Source: Nitrosomonadales bacterium (lineage in GTDB: Bacteria; Pseudomonadota; Gammaproteobacteria; Burkholderiales; Sulfuricellaceae). From it: DNA of 14,273 nt. Shown piece by piece: positions 6,077 through 14,273 of this stretch (positions are counted from its first letter, which is position 1; each line of letters starts with the position of its first letter). The DNA lies in the NCBI GenBank assembly GCA_003104895.1, contig PQAG01000062.1, positions 15,667-29,939 of the forward strand, written 5' to 3'. The notes below the pieces were generated by a model, which was not told the origin of the DNA, ran no database searches, and saw nothing but the letters and a program-made list of their open reading frames with translations. The position numbers and the translations under genes are program-made.

Positions 6077-9000
6077 TCATATATGCGGTCCGTCTGGGGC
6101 GTCCAATAACGACGCCAGGGTTTCCAGCGCCCTGGCCCAGGCCCCCTCCAGCACGGTGAAATCCTCAGTGCAGCGCATCTGATCATCCGTTCCTTGGGGG
6201 CTGGCTGCCAGCGTCGCCTCCAGTTGCCCTGCGGCAGCCTGCAACTCGACTGCGCCGACAGTGCCGGCTCCGCCTTTGAGTCCATGGGCGAGCCGCCGAG
6301 CCGATGCAAAATCCTGCAGCGCCAGCGCCGCACCAATCTCATCCACGCAGCCGGCGTTGCGCTCGCGGAACAGGCGCAGAAAACGCTCCAGCATTTCCCG
6401 GTTGCCGTTCACGCGGGCGAGCGCCGCGGCAAGATCAAAGCCGTCCTGAGCAACAGAATCCGGTGCGAGTGAGGCTGTATCCGCTGGCGGATTTTGAGGG
6501 GATGGCATGCTGATTGGGAGTCCGGGCGTCACCTTGCCCTGCCGGCCGCTGCCAGCCAGCCAGCCGGCCAGCATGGCATAGAGCGCGTCGGGCAGGATGG
6601 GCTTGGTGAGAATGTCGTTCATGCCGGCGGCCAGAACGCGCTCCTTCTCCTCAACCATGGCATGTGCGGTCAGGGCGAGAATCGGCAGATCAGGCCAGCG
6701 TTCGCGGATAGTGCGGGCGGCGGCGTAGCCATCCATCACCGGCATCTGGAGGTCCATCAGGACCAGATCGTAGCCGCCGTTGGCAGCTGCAGCCGCTGCC
6801 TGAGCGCCATCGTCGGCGGTATCAAGCGTAGCGCCGGTGATCTCGACCAATTCCCGGCCTACCTGGCGGTTGAAATCGTTGTCGTCCACCAGCAGGATGC
6901 GCGCGCCAGTCAGGTCAGGAACTGGCGGCGGCTGTCCGCCAGACGGCGGCACTTCCGCTTGGCCGCTCAGGACGTTGTCCATGGTGTCGCGCAGGGAGGA
7001 AGGGCTAACGGGTTTGGCAAGGAAGGCCTGTATGTCGTTCTCTTCCGCCTGGACGCGGGCCATCTCCGCCTCGTCACCGGTGATCATGATGATGGGCACC
7101 GGATTCCCGGCTGTGCGGATGCGGCGGGCGGTGGTCAGGCCATCCAGGCCGGGCAGGCGCCAGTCCAGCAGGATGAGATCGAAGTCCGGCTCTGCCTGGA
7201 GCCTGGCCAAGGCCGCCTCGCCGGAACTCACCGCCTCCGCCTGGCAGCCAAAGGACTTCACGAGCCGGTCCAGCAAAGTGCGCATGATGTTGTCGTCATC
7301 CACCACCAACACCCGTTTGTCAACAAGGCGAGGTTGCGCCGCCGTTTGAACGGCCTCGCCCGTGGCGACGCCAAAGCGGGCTGTGAAACTGAAACAGGAG
7401 CCTCTCCCGGCTTCACTCTCCACGCTGATCTCGCCGCCCATGCGCTCCACCAGTTGTTTGCTGATCGCCAGGCCGAGGCCGGTGCCGCCATATTTTCGCG
7501 TAGTGGAACTGTCCGCCTGGGCGAAGGCGGTGAACAGCGATGCCTGCTGTTCAGGGGTCATGCCCAGGCCGCTGTCACGCACCGTGAAGCGCAGGGTCGC
7601 CGAGCCGGCGGCGAGCGCCAACGGTTCCACGATCAGGCTGATCGCGCCGCGTTCGGTAAATTTGATGGCATTACCCATTAGATTGGTAAGCACCTGCGCA
7701 AGACGCAGGGGGTCGCCCACCAGCCTGTCCGGTATGCCGGGCATGGAGCCGACGGCAAGCTCCAGGCCTTTCTCACGCGCCTTGAGATTGAACAGGCTGG
7801 AAACCCGGTGCAGCACCTCGCCCAGGCCGAAGGAAATGGACTCCATCCTCAGCTTGCCAGCCTCGATCTTCGAGAAGTCGAGAATGTCGTTGATGATGCC
7901 GAGCAGGGAACTGGCAGCGGTATGAATCTTGCCGGCGTAATCACGGCCACGCGCGGGCAGGTCGAGGCGCAGGCAGAGGTCGGCAAACCCCAGCACAGCG
8001 TTGATGGGGGTGCGAATCTCGTGGCTCATGTTGGCCAGGAAATTGCTTTTGACCACGGCCAAGGCCTCGGCAGCTTCCTTTGCCTGCGTCAAAGCGGCTT
8101 CGGTTTCCTTGCGCTTGGTGATGTCCGTCAGGAAGGAAATAAAGCGCCCTTGGTTATTTCCCTGGCCAGGCAGGTAATAGATGTTCAGCTCGACGGGAAT
8201 GATTCGGCCATCCTTGGCCCTCTGAACCGACTCAAGCTGGAAATGGCCTTTCTGACGGATCTCTTCAGAAATCATCTTGAAGCGCTCCTGATCGTAATTC
8301 GGGTCAAAATCCGGCACGCTCAGCCTGATCATTTCGTCCGGGGCATATCCCAGCAGTTCTGCGGCAAACCTGTTCACATAGATCAAACGCCCCGTATCGG
8401 CCTCCACCCATTGGATGCCGATGCCAACACTCTCCATCGCGAACTGGGTATCGAGCAATTGGCGGTTTGTTTCTTGCAGGGTGGCCGTGCGTTCCTCAAC
8501 AAGCTTTTCCAAATGGTGACGGTGTTTGTCGAGTTCAGCTTCAATCTTCTTGCGCTCGGTGATATCCCGCGCGATGGACCACATCGCCTCGGGCTGGTTG
8601 TTTGCATCCTGCAGCAGGAAGGTCCTCATTTCCACCGGAAAGACGGTCCCATCCTTGCGCATGCACTCCTTCTGGTACACCTCCGATTGGCCGTGTGGAA
8701 TAATCTGTTCCTCGATGATCCGCCCCTCGAATGCATGCCATTTCTCTGGCGTCAAATCGACATAAGTCAGCTTTCGCAGTTCCTCCTCCGAATAACCCAG
8801 CATTTCCCGGTAGGCGGGGTTGAAGTCGATCAAACGCCCCGACATGTCCACCATGACATAAGCATCCCTCATGCTTTCGTGAAGACGCCGGTATTTGACT
8901 TCACTTTCCCGCTGCAGCGCTGCAGCCTGAGCGGCCAATTCCAGCCGCTGGGTGTGCAGGATTTGACGCCATAGCCACCAAACCGCGGTGGTGACCGCGA

Positions 9001-9937
9001 CAACAGCGACCAGTGTCAACAGGCTGACCCAGTAAATCAGCACCTTGAGTGGCGCCACGACTTCTTCGCGGTCGATTTTGGCTACCAGGTGCCAAGGCGT
9101 GCCCGCTACCGGATGCGAGGCGGAAAATACGTCCACCCCGCGATAATCCAGGCCCTCCATGACCAACGTCTTGCCGCTGCGGACGGCGACAGCCGCCGGT
9201 ATGTTGGCCGCATCAAGAGGCGCGCGCAGGGAGAGCGCGGTGCCATGGCGGTGGCGAAGTTCATTCAGGTACAGGACATCATTGCCGTCACGGCGCACCA
9301 GCAGGATTTCGGCGCTGGAACTCGGCGCCGGCCAGGTCTGTATGCGGGGAAACAAAAAATTTTCGGCCGGGGCGTGCAGCAGCACTGCCGCCAGCGCCCG
9401 CCCTCCTTCGTTTCCGTGCAGCGGTAACACATAGTCGAGAAAGATATGTCCGGTGGCATCCCGATACAGGTCGCCGTGCTCGACCCGTCCGCTTTTCAAG
9501 GCGGTCTGGAGCAGTTGCTGCATGGCCGGAGCAATGGCGCCGCCGTATTCTCCAGCGGCGGCCACAAGCTGCCCGGATGTGTTCATCAAGAGTGCCGACT
9601 GGTAATACTTGGACTTGCTGTATGCTCCCAGCCTTTTGACCACAACCTCCCGCGCTTCGGCATCGCCAGTCAGCACCAGGCGTTCCACATATGAGACAAA
9701 GTCATTGCCCGAGGCCAGAAACTCGAGCTCGACCTTGCGTTCGGCATGCCAGTCCTCGATTTGGTCGGCTTTCAGCCTGGCGATGGTGCTCAGGTTGTCA
9801 AAGGCATTTTTCCTTATTTCCGGCCCGTTCAGTTGAATGATGCTGAGTGCGATCAATGGCACGATCAGCACCAAGCCCAGAAACAAGCCGATCGTTTTTT
9901 TCAAGGGGCTGGGAGATTCTCTGAGGGGGCCGGTCAT
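6077..9937 (-). CDS. Hybrid sensor histidine kinase (dCache-like/PAS-PAS/HisKA/HATPase/REC-REC/Hpt)
   Basis: An inner-membrane sensor kinase of 1286 residues. Order: TM1 (about 15-36); a periplasmic sensing region of about 260 residues, probably dCache-like; TM2 (about 299-323); PAS 1 (about 348-465); a coiled coil; PAS 2 (about 495-612); HisKA with H639 in SHEIRTP; HATPase_c with an N box at N756, DSGLGM at 788-793 and GGTGLGLAI at 817-825; REC 1 (D880-D882, acceptor D925, T953, K975); REC 2 (D1018-D1019, acceptor D1062, T1090, K1112); and Hpt with H1218 in AHGLKGGAG. All phosphotransfer residues are present, so a multistep relay is expected, ending on the response regulator 22 bp downstream. 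The ligand is unknown. An in-frame TGA at 9952-9950 rules out an earlier start. The ATG at 9937 has no clear Shine-Dalgarno sequence, but the stop of a 19-codon ORF overlaps it, which may allow translational coupling. Domain edges are by eye. Confidence 0.95.
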   Translation of the reverse strand: MTGPLRESPSPLKKTIGLFLGLVLIVPLIALSIIQLNGPEIRKNAFDNLSTIARLKADQIEDWHAERKVELEFLASGNDFVSYVERLVLTGDAEAREVVVKRLGAYSKSKYYQSALLMNTSGQLVAAAGEYGGAIAPAMQQLLQTALKSGRVEHGDLYRDATGHIFLDYVLPLHGNEGGRALAAVLLHAPAENFLFPRIQTWPAPSSSAEILLVRRDGNDVLYLNELRHRHGTALSLRAPLDAANIPAAVAVRSGKTLVMEGLDYRGVDVFSASHPVAGTPWHLVAKIDREEVVAPLKVLIYWVSLLTLVAVVAVTTAVWWLWRQILHTQRLELAAQAAALQRESEVKYRRLHESMRDAYVMVDMSGRLIDFNPAYREMLGYSEEELRKLTYVDLTPEKWHAFEGRIIEEQIIPHGQSEVYQKECMRKDGTVFPVEMRTFLLQDANNQPEAMWSIARDITERKKIEAELDKHRHHLEKLVEERTATLQETNRQLLDTQFAMESVGIGIQWVEADTGRLIYVNRFAAELLGYAPDEMIRLSVPDFDPNYDQERFKMISEEIRQKGHFQLESVQRAKDGRIIPVELNIYYLPGQGNNQGRFISFLTDITKRKETEAALTQAKEAAEALAVVKSNFLANMSHEIRTPINAVLGFADLCLRLDLPARGRDYAGKIHTAASSLLGIINDILDFSKIEAGKLRMESISFGLGEVLHRVSSLFNLKAREKGLELAVGSMPGIPDRLVGDPLRLAQVLTNLMGNAIKFTERGAISLIVEPLALAAGSATLRFTVRDSGLGMTPEQQASLFTAFAQADSSTTRKYGGTGLGLAISKQLVERMGGEISVESEAGRGSCFSFTARFGVATGEAVQTAAQPRLVDKRVLVVDDDNIMRTLLDRLVKSFGCQAEAVSSGEAALARLQAEPDFDLILLDWRLPGLDGLTTARRIRTAGNPVPIIMITGDEAEMARVQAEENDIQAFLAKPVSPSSLRDTMDNVLSGQAEVPPSGGQPPPVPDLTGARILLVDDNDFNRQVGRELVEITGATLDTADDGAQAAAAAANGGYDLVLMDLQMPVMDGYAAARTIRERWPDLPILALTAHAMVEEKERVLAAGMNDILTKPILPDALYAMLAGWLAGSGRQGKVTPGLPISMPSPQNPPADTASLAPDSVAQDGFDLAAALARVNGNREMLERFLRLFRERNAGCVDEIGAALALQDFASARRLAHGLKGGAGTVGAVELQAAAGQLEATLAASPQGTDDQMRCTEDFTVLEGAWARALETLASLLDAPDGPHI

Positions 9938-9993
9938 GGTGCCAGGACTTCATCCATCACACCGGAAAGCGTCATGTCAGTTATGGTCATCAT
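9934..9993 (-). CDS. Possible 19-residue leader ORF overlapping the kinase start
   Basis: A short ORF with two adjacent ATG codons (9993 and 9990) in the 83-bp gap before the kinase gene. It encodes 19 residues and ends in a TGA that overlaps the kinase ATG by four bases (ATGA). Such overlaps are typical of translational coupling, and the kinase lacks its own clear ribosome site. A weak GGA lies about a dozen bases before the first ATG. The peptide has no run of one amino acid to suggest attenuation. A chance ORF of this size is quite possible. Confidence 0.25.
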   Translation of the reverse strand: MMTITDMTLSGVMDEVLAP

Positions 9994-10020
9994 GATTCGA
10001 GGGTTCCAGATCGGTTTTCC

Positions 10021-13000
10021 CTAGCGCGCACCGAGCGAAAAATCAACCCGGCTGCGTTTTCCCTTGTCCGCTTCTTTTTCCTGACCTGATTTGTCAGCCT
10101 GGGCCGTGACGATGAATACGCGTTCCGGCTCCACCTTGCCCTCGTTGATCAGGTATTCCTTGGCCTCCAGTGCGCGGTGGTTGAGCAGGTCGCGCAAATC
10201 GTCCTCGCCCACCTGGAAATGGGCGAGCATCAGTTTTTCCATTTCTGGCACCGGCAGATCCTTGGCAAGGCCGACAAGGTTGCGCGGCTTGTCGGGGATT
10301 TTTTCCTGCCGGTAGGCTTTGGCCAGGTACTTTGCATATTCCTCCGGCTCGATCCTGACCTGGCCGATCGCGGCAACATCCGTTCTCTTGTCCTGCAGCT
10401 CGTTGAATTTCTGGGTCTTGACCTTGCGTTCGAGCATGACGCGCTTCAGCCCTTCCCGGTCCAGCTCTGGATCCACCTGCCCGGCGATGTCGAGCTTGAG
10501 GCCGGGGCGGTCGTGCAGCGCCTTGGCTATATTTGCAAGCTTGCTCTCCCCACCGGCGGGAATCTCGGCCCTGCCATAGTCGAATTCCAGGTAAGCCAGC
10601 TCCTCTCCGCCGCCGAACAGGCTGCCGATCAGGGCGAAGGGTGAAGTCACCGCCTTCACGATGAGATTCACGATCACCTTGATGATGATGCCGCCAACGC
10701 TGAACTGGGGGTCATCCAGCGAACCGGCAATCGGCAGGCTGATGTCGATGTTGCCGTTGCGGTCCTTGAGCAGCGCCACCGCCAGCATCACCGGCAGCTT
10801 GGTGGCGCTGGGGCTTTCCACCTTGCCGCCAAACGTCAGTTGGTTGAGGAAGAGGTGGTTTTCGGCAGTCAGCTTGCGGTTCTCGACCCTGTATTTCACG
10901 TCGAAGGACAGCTTGCCTTTCTGGATGCCGTAGCCCGCGTATTTGGAGGAATACGGCGTCAGGGAGGAAAGCTCGAAATCGTTCAGATTCGCCAGCAGAT
11001 CAAGCGCCAGATTGCCCGACAAGGGGTTGACGGTGCCGGTGATGTCCAGCCGCCCCTGGTTGTCCACCCTGCCCTTGAGCGCCACTTTGGCGAGGGTGCT
11101 GGCATCCGACGAGAGCCCCCTGACTTCTCCCCCCAGCCCGGTCAGGTGCGCCGAGTAGTTGGGCTGGATGAAGTGGTCTGAGAAGTCCACCTGGCCGTTC
11201 TTCAGGGTGAGCCTGGAAATGGTGATGCGCGGCTTGTCTGCCGCCGCAACGGCGGGTTTTGCCGGCGTTTCGGCAGCGCTCGCAGCCGGGGCTTTTTCAG
11301 CCGTTTGGGGTTTTTGCTCTTTCACGATCTGTTGCAGATTCAGGCTGCCGTCGGGGTGGATGACCAGCAGCGAGTAGAAATCCGCCAGCGCGACCTCAGC
11401 GATATTGACCTTCAGCGGCAGAGTGGCGACATTGATGCGCCTGAAGTTCAGACGGTCCCACTTCAGGAAGTCCTCTTCGTCCAGCTTGTCGATGGTGGCC
11501 AGCCGGTCCAGACTGGCATCGCCGGTAAACGAGGCTTTTAGCGCCTCCTTGCCCTCATCCGCCAGCTTGAGTTCGCCCTTGGCCGATACGGCGCCATCGG
11601 TGATAATGATATTGAGCTGGCCGGTAAAATAAGGCTGGAAAGGCTTCAGCTTGATGCCCTTGAGGTCCAGCGCCAGGCTGGTTGCCAGCGGGTTGATGCC
11701 GAGCTCCCCCGCAGCCGAAATTGCGCCGGTCTTGTTGAGGTTCAGCGCCAGCGTCAGCTTGCCCTGGCGGTCTTTCTGGCTGGAGAGATTCTCCGCATCG
11801 ATGCCGATGTTCTCCGCGTTGAGTTCGACGGGGTCATCCCTGGAAGCATCGGTGAACTGGACGCCATACCCGGCCAGGGAGAGTTTCCGCACTTCGAACT
11901 GGAACGGGGTCTGGGGCGCTGCACTGGCGGCCGCCTTGCCCGGCCCGGCGCTGAACGTTTCGGCCACGTCCAGTGCGCCGTCCTTGCCGCGTTTGAGCAC
12001 AAACCTGCCGCCGGGGCTAGCCATCTCGCCCAGCGTCACGCTGCGCTTGCCCAGGTCCAGCGCGATATCCTTGAGCGCAAGGGCAGCGATATCGGCAAAG
12101 GGTTCCTTCTCGTTCGCGCGCTGCAGGCGCAAGGCAGTCACATCGAACGCCGGCTGCTGCCATGCAGGCGCCGCGCCCGCATAATCCAGCTCGCCGCCGT
12201 TCAGCCTGATTTCCCCGGCGCTTGCGGCCACTTCATGCCCCTCGTTGAGCGCCAGATGCAGCTCGGGCTGCTTCAGGCTGAGGCTTTTTAGCCTGACTTT
12301 CCTGTGCAGCAGGTCTGCCGAAAGCAGCTCCACCGCCAGCAGAGAAAAGCGCGCCAGCGGCTGCTCCCTGCCCAGCGTGACCACGGCATCGCGCAGCGCG
12401 GCCGTGCCGGACAGGGCGATGGCGGGCGGCTGCTCCGGCGGCTGCGCGAAGGCAATGCTGAGCTTCGCGTCCAGGAATGCGGAGGGGACATCGATTTTCT
12501 GCGGCAGCGGGATATATTCGAAATAACGCGCCACATCGAGATTGGCGAGCTCCAGCGCAACAGCGCTTTCACGATTCCTGCTGAAGGGCTTCATCTTTCC
12601 CGTCAGGTGCAGCGTCGAGCCGTTGATTCTGGCGGAAAAATCCGGCAGGACATAAATATCGGCCTGATAGGCCAGATTGGACAGGAACGGGATGCTGAGC
12701 CGGATATCCGAAACCGCGTGCTGCACCTTGTTCGGCCGGTCATCGAACTCGACCTTGCCGCCCTGGAGCTGGATATTATTGAGGGAATACTTGGCTGGCG
12801 GGTCTTCCGAAGGCTTGAGCAACTCGGCCAGGATGTCGTCCACGTTGTAGGATGCATCCTCGCGCCGCACGATTCTGAGATAGGGCGACCTGACCTGGAT
12901 GGCGTGCAGCACCGGCGCGCCACTGTACAGGGAAGCCGACTCCAGGTTGGCATACAGCTCATCTATGGCAAAAAAGGGCGCGCTGCTGCCCTGCTCCAGC

Positions 13001-13224
13001 ATGGAGAAGCCCTTGACGCGCAGCGACAGGTTGAGCGGGTTGATGCCCACCTCCTGGATCGCCACCGTGCGGTGAAATTTCTCGCCCAATGCTTTGGCCG
13101 CAAAATATTTGACCAGCGGCGGCAGCGCCAGAAAACCCAGCACGACGTAGGCAATAAAGCCGCCCCCGGCCCACAGCAGCGTTTTTTTCAGATTTATCCG
13201 TTTGATGAAATTACGCAACGGCAT
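10021..13224 (-). CDS. DUF748 (AsmA-like) envelope protein
   Basis: A 1067-residue protein of the DUF748 family, related in style to the AsmA/TamB envelope proteins. One N-terminal membrane segment (about 15-36), preceded by a positively charged stretch, anchors it in the inner membrane with the bulk in the periplasm. The body is a long series of beta-rich repeats. Family-like passages include LQGGKVEFDDRP near the N-terminus and LTLKNGQVDFSDHFI, which follows an Ala/Pro-rich linker (about 635-665). AsmA-like proteins are implicated in phospholipid movement or outer-membrane homeostasis; whether DUF748 does the same is inference. The ATG at 13224 is preferred over the in-frame ATG at 13281 because GAGGGA lies just upstream and the earlier start would overlap the fumarase gene. 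It begins 14 bp after the fumarase stop. The kinase follows after 83 bp. Confidence 0.85.
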   Translation of the reverse strand: MPLRNFIKRINLKKTLLWAGGGFIAYVVLGFLALPPLVKYFAAKALGEKFHRTVAIQEVGINPLNLSLRVKGFSMLEQGSSAPFFAIDELYANLESASLYSGAPVLHAIQVRSPYLRIVRREDASYNVDDILAELLKPSEDPPAKYSLNNIQLQGGKVEFDDRPNKVQHAVSDIRLSIPFLSNLAYQADIYVLPDFSARINGSTLHLTGKMKPFSRNRESAVALELANLDVARYFEYIPLPQKIDVPSAFLDAKLSIAFAQPPEQPPAIALSGTAALRDAVVTLGREQPLARFSLLAVELLSADLLHRKVRLKSLSLKQPELHLALNEGHEVAASAGEIRLNGGELDYAGAAPAWQQPAFDVTALRLQRANEKEPFADIAALALKDIALDLGKRSVTLGEMASPGGRFVLKRGKDGALDVAETFSAGPGKAAASAAPQTPFQFEVRKLSLAGYGVQFTDASRDDPVELNAENIGIDAENLSSQKDRQGKLTLALNLNKTGAISAAGELGINPLATSLALDLKGIKLKPFQPYFTGQLNIIITDGAVSAKGELKLADEGKEALKASFTGDASLDRLATIDKLDEEDFLKWDRLNFRRINVATLPLKVNIAEVALADFYSLLVIHPDGSLNLQQIVKEQKPQTAEKAPAASAAETPAKPAVAAADKPRITISRLTLKNGQVDFSDHFIQPNYSAHLTGLGGEVRGLSSDASTLAKVALKGRVDNQGRLDITGTVNPLSGNLALDLLANLNDFELSSLTPYSSKYAGYGIQKGKLSFDVKYRVENRKLTAENHLFLNQLTFGGKVESPSATKLPVMLAVALLKDRNGNIDISLPIAGSLDDPQFSVGGIIIKVIVNLIVKAVTSPFALIGSLFGGGEELAYLEFDYGRAEIPAGGESKLANIAKALHDRPGLKLDIAGQVDPELDREGLKRVMLERKVKTQKFNELQDKRTDVAAIGQVRIEPEEYAKYLAKAYRQEKIPDKPRNLVGLAKDLPVPEMEKLMLAHFQVGEDDLRDLLNHRALEAKEYLINEGKVEPERVFIVTAQADKSGQEKEADKGKRSRVDFSLGAR

Positions 13225-13228
13225 CACT

Positions 13229-13234
13229 TCCCTC
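13229..13234 (-). promoter_or_regulatory. Ribosome binding site of the DUF748 gene
   Basis: GAGGGA on the minus strand, four bases before the ATG at 13224 (six counting from GAGG). It lies just past the fumarase stop codon and supports the 13224 start. Confidence 0.6.
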
Positions 13235-13238
13235 GTCC

Positions 13239-14273
13239 TTACCCGGCCGCCACCGGAATCTTGCCTATCCTGCCCCGCCATTCCGCCGGGCCGGTTTCAT
13301 GCACCGAGGTGCCGCCGGTATCCACCGCCACCGTGACCGGCATGTCCTGCACCACGAATTCGTAGATCGCCTCCATGCCCAGATCCTCGAAGGCGATGAC
13401 CCTGGCCGACTTGATCGCCTTGGCCACCAGGTAGGCAGCGCCGCCGACGGCCATGAGATAGACCGCCTTGTGGCGGCGTATGCTCTCGATGGCCGCCGGG
13501 CCGCGCTCTGCCTTGCCGATCATGCCGATCAGGCCGGTCTTGTCCAGCATCATGTCGGTGAACTTGTCCATGCGCGTTGCCGTGGTGGGGCCCGCAGGGC
13601 CTACCACTTCGTCGCGCACCGGATCGACCGGGCCGACGTAGTAGATGAAGCGGTTGGTGAAATCCACGCCCGGCGGCAGCCCCTCACCCCTGGCAAACAG
13701 GTCGGCGATGCGCTTGTGGGCGGCGTCGCGGCCGGTGAGCAGTTTTCCCGTCAGCAGCAGGGCCTCGCCCGGCTTCCAGGCGGCGATCTCCTCGCGCGTG
13801 ACGGTATCCAGGTTGACGCGCCGCGCATCGGGAGCGGGCTGCCAGTCCACCTTCGGCCAGGCGTCGAGAGAGGGCGGAACCAGCACCGCCGGGCCGCTGC
13901 CGTCGAGGGTGAAGTGGATGTGGCGGGTGGCGGCGCAGTTGGGAATCATCGCCACCGGCAGGCCGGCGGCGTGGGTCGGGTAGTCCCTGATTTTCACGTC
14001 AACAACGGTGGTGAGCCCGCCCAGCCCCTGCGCGCCGATGCCCAGCGCATTGACCTTGTCGTACAGCTCCAGGCGCAGTTCCTCCACCCGGTTTTTCGGG
14101 CCGCGAGCAAGCAACTCGTGCATGTCCACCGGCTCCATCAGGGCTTCCTTGGCCAGCAGCATGGCCTTTTCCGCCGTGCCGCCAAGCCCGATGCCCAGTA
14201 TCCCCGGCGGGCACCAGCCCGCGCCCATGGTGGGCACGGTTTTCAGCACCCAGTCCACCAGGCTGTCCGAGGG
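13239..14273 (-). CDS. fumA: Class I fumarate hydratase, single chain (partial, 5' end beyond window)
   Basis: Iron-sulfur class I fumarase, interconverting fumarate and malate in the TCA cycle in the cytosol. The 344 visible residues include the end of the alpha-like domain and the whole beta-like domain in one chain, as in FumA/FumB and unlike the two-subunit enzymes. Two of the three 4Fe-4S cysteines are visible: C21 of the visible part, in GAGWCPPG, and C113, in IPNCAATRH. The first lies beyond the right edge. The beta-like part carries GRDAAHKRI, GPTTATRMD and GKAERG, which are conserved in the family. The frame is open to the last base of the window, and roughly the N-terminal third is missing. 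L-tartrate dehydratase is the main alternative but is normally two subunits. The stop is 14 bp before the DUF748 start, so co-transcription is likely. Enzymes of this class are oxygen-sensitive. Confidence 0.93.
   Translation of the reverse strand, partial: PSDSLVDWVLKTVPTMGAGWCPPGILGIGLGGTAEKAMLLAKEALMEPVDMHELLARGPKNRVEELRLELYDKVNALGIGAQGLGGLTTVVDVKIRDYPTHAAGLPVAMIPNCAATRHIHFTLDGSGPAVLVPPSLDAWPKVDWQPAPDARRVNLDTVTREEIAAWKPGEALLLTGKLLTGRDAAHKRIADLFARGEGLPPGVDFTNRFIYYVGPVDPVRDEVVGPAGPTTATRMDKFTDMMLDKTGLIGMIGKAERGPAAIESIRRHKAVYLMAVGGAAYLVAKAIKSARVIAFEDLGMEAIYEFVVQDMPVTVAVDTGGTSVHETGPAEWRGRIGKIPVAAG

Noticed and set aside
6494..7681. Plus-strand ORF of 395 codons within the kinase gene
   Set aside because: It is the antisense shadow of the receiver and ATPase domains, whose motifs are clear on the minus strand.
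12304..13365. Plus-strand ORF of 353 codons antisense to the DUF748 gene
   Set aside because: It is rich in Arg, Gln and His, as expected for an antisense frame of a GC-rich gene, and it crosses from DUF748 into the fumarase gene. The minus-strand genes explain the region.

Overview
The window looks like chromosomal DNA of a betaproteobacterium, possibly of the Nitrosomonadales/Gallionellales type. This rests on high GC, the metG and apbC protein sequences, a single-chain class I fumarase and a DUF748 protein. The assignment is from remembered family resemblance, not from a search. I see no rRNA, tRNA, CRISPR array, integrase or transposase.

Layout. (1) Positions 1-749, minus: the 5' part of apbC/mrp, an Fe-S carrier P-loop ATPase, cut by the left edge. 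(2) 750-901: a divergent intergenic region filled by a symmetric array of TCAGT heptads around a GC-rich hairpin, followed by a possible metG -10 box. (3) 902-3094, plus: metG, methionyl-tRNA synthetase, with a GC-rich three-hairpin palindromic element read in frame in the linker before its C-terminal tRNA-binding domain. (4) 3137-4780, plus: a FapA/DUF342 protein whose ribosome binding site is part of an A10G6 homopolymer tract. (5) A minus-strand gene string entering from the right edge: class I fumarase (3' part, 14273-13239), a DUF748 AsmA-like envelope protein (13224-10021), a large hybrid sensor kinase (9937-6077) and a response regulator (6054-4846). It converges with the FapA gene across 65 bp in which I see no clear terminator.

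How the genes fit together. apbC and metG are housekeeping genes. The kinase and response regulator form a complete multistep phosphorelay: a periplasmic sensing domain, two PAS domains, HisKA/HATPase, two receivers and Hpt, and then a separate receiver protein with an output region I cannot assign to a named domain. The kinase starts 83 bp after the DUF748 gene, and an unlisted 19-codon ORF in that gap ends in a four-base overlap with the kinase start. Gaps of 14, 83 and 22 bp make one transcript from fumarase to response regulator possible but unproven.

The most unusual features are sequence elements, not gene families: the coding palindromic insert in metG, the heptad palindrome between apbC and metG, and the A10G6 tract before fapA.
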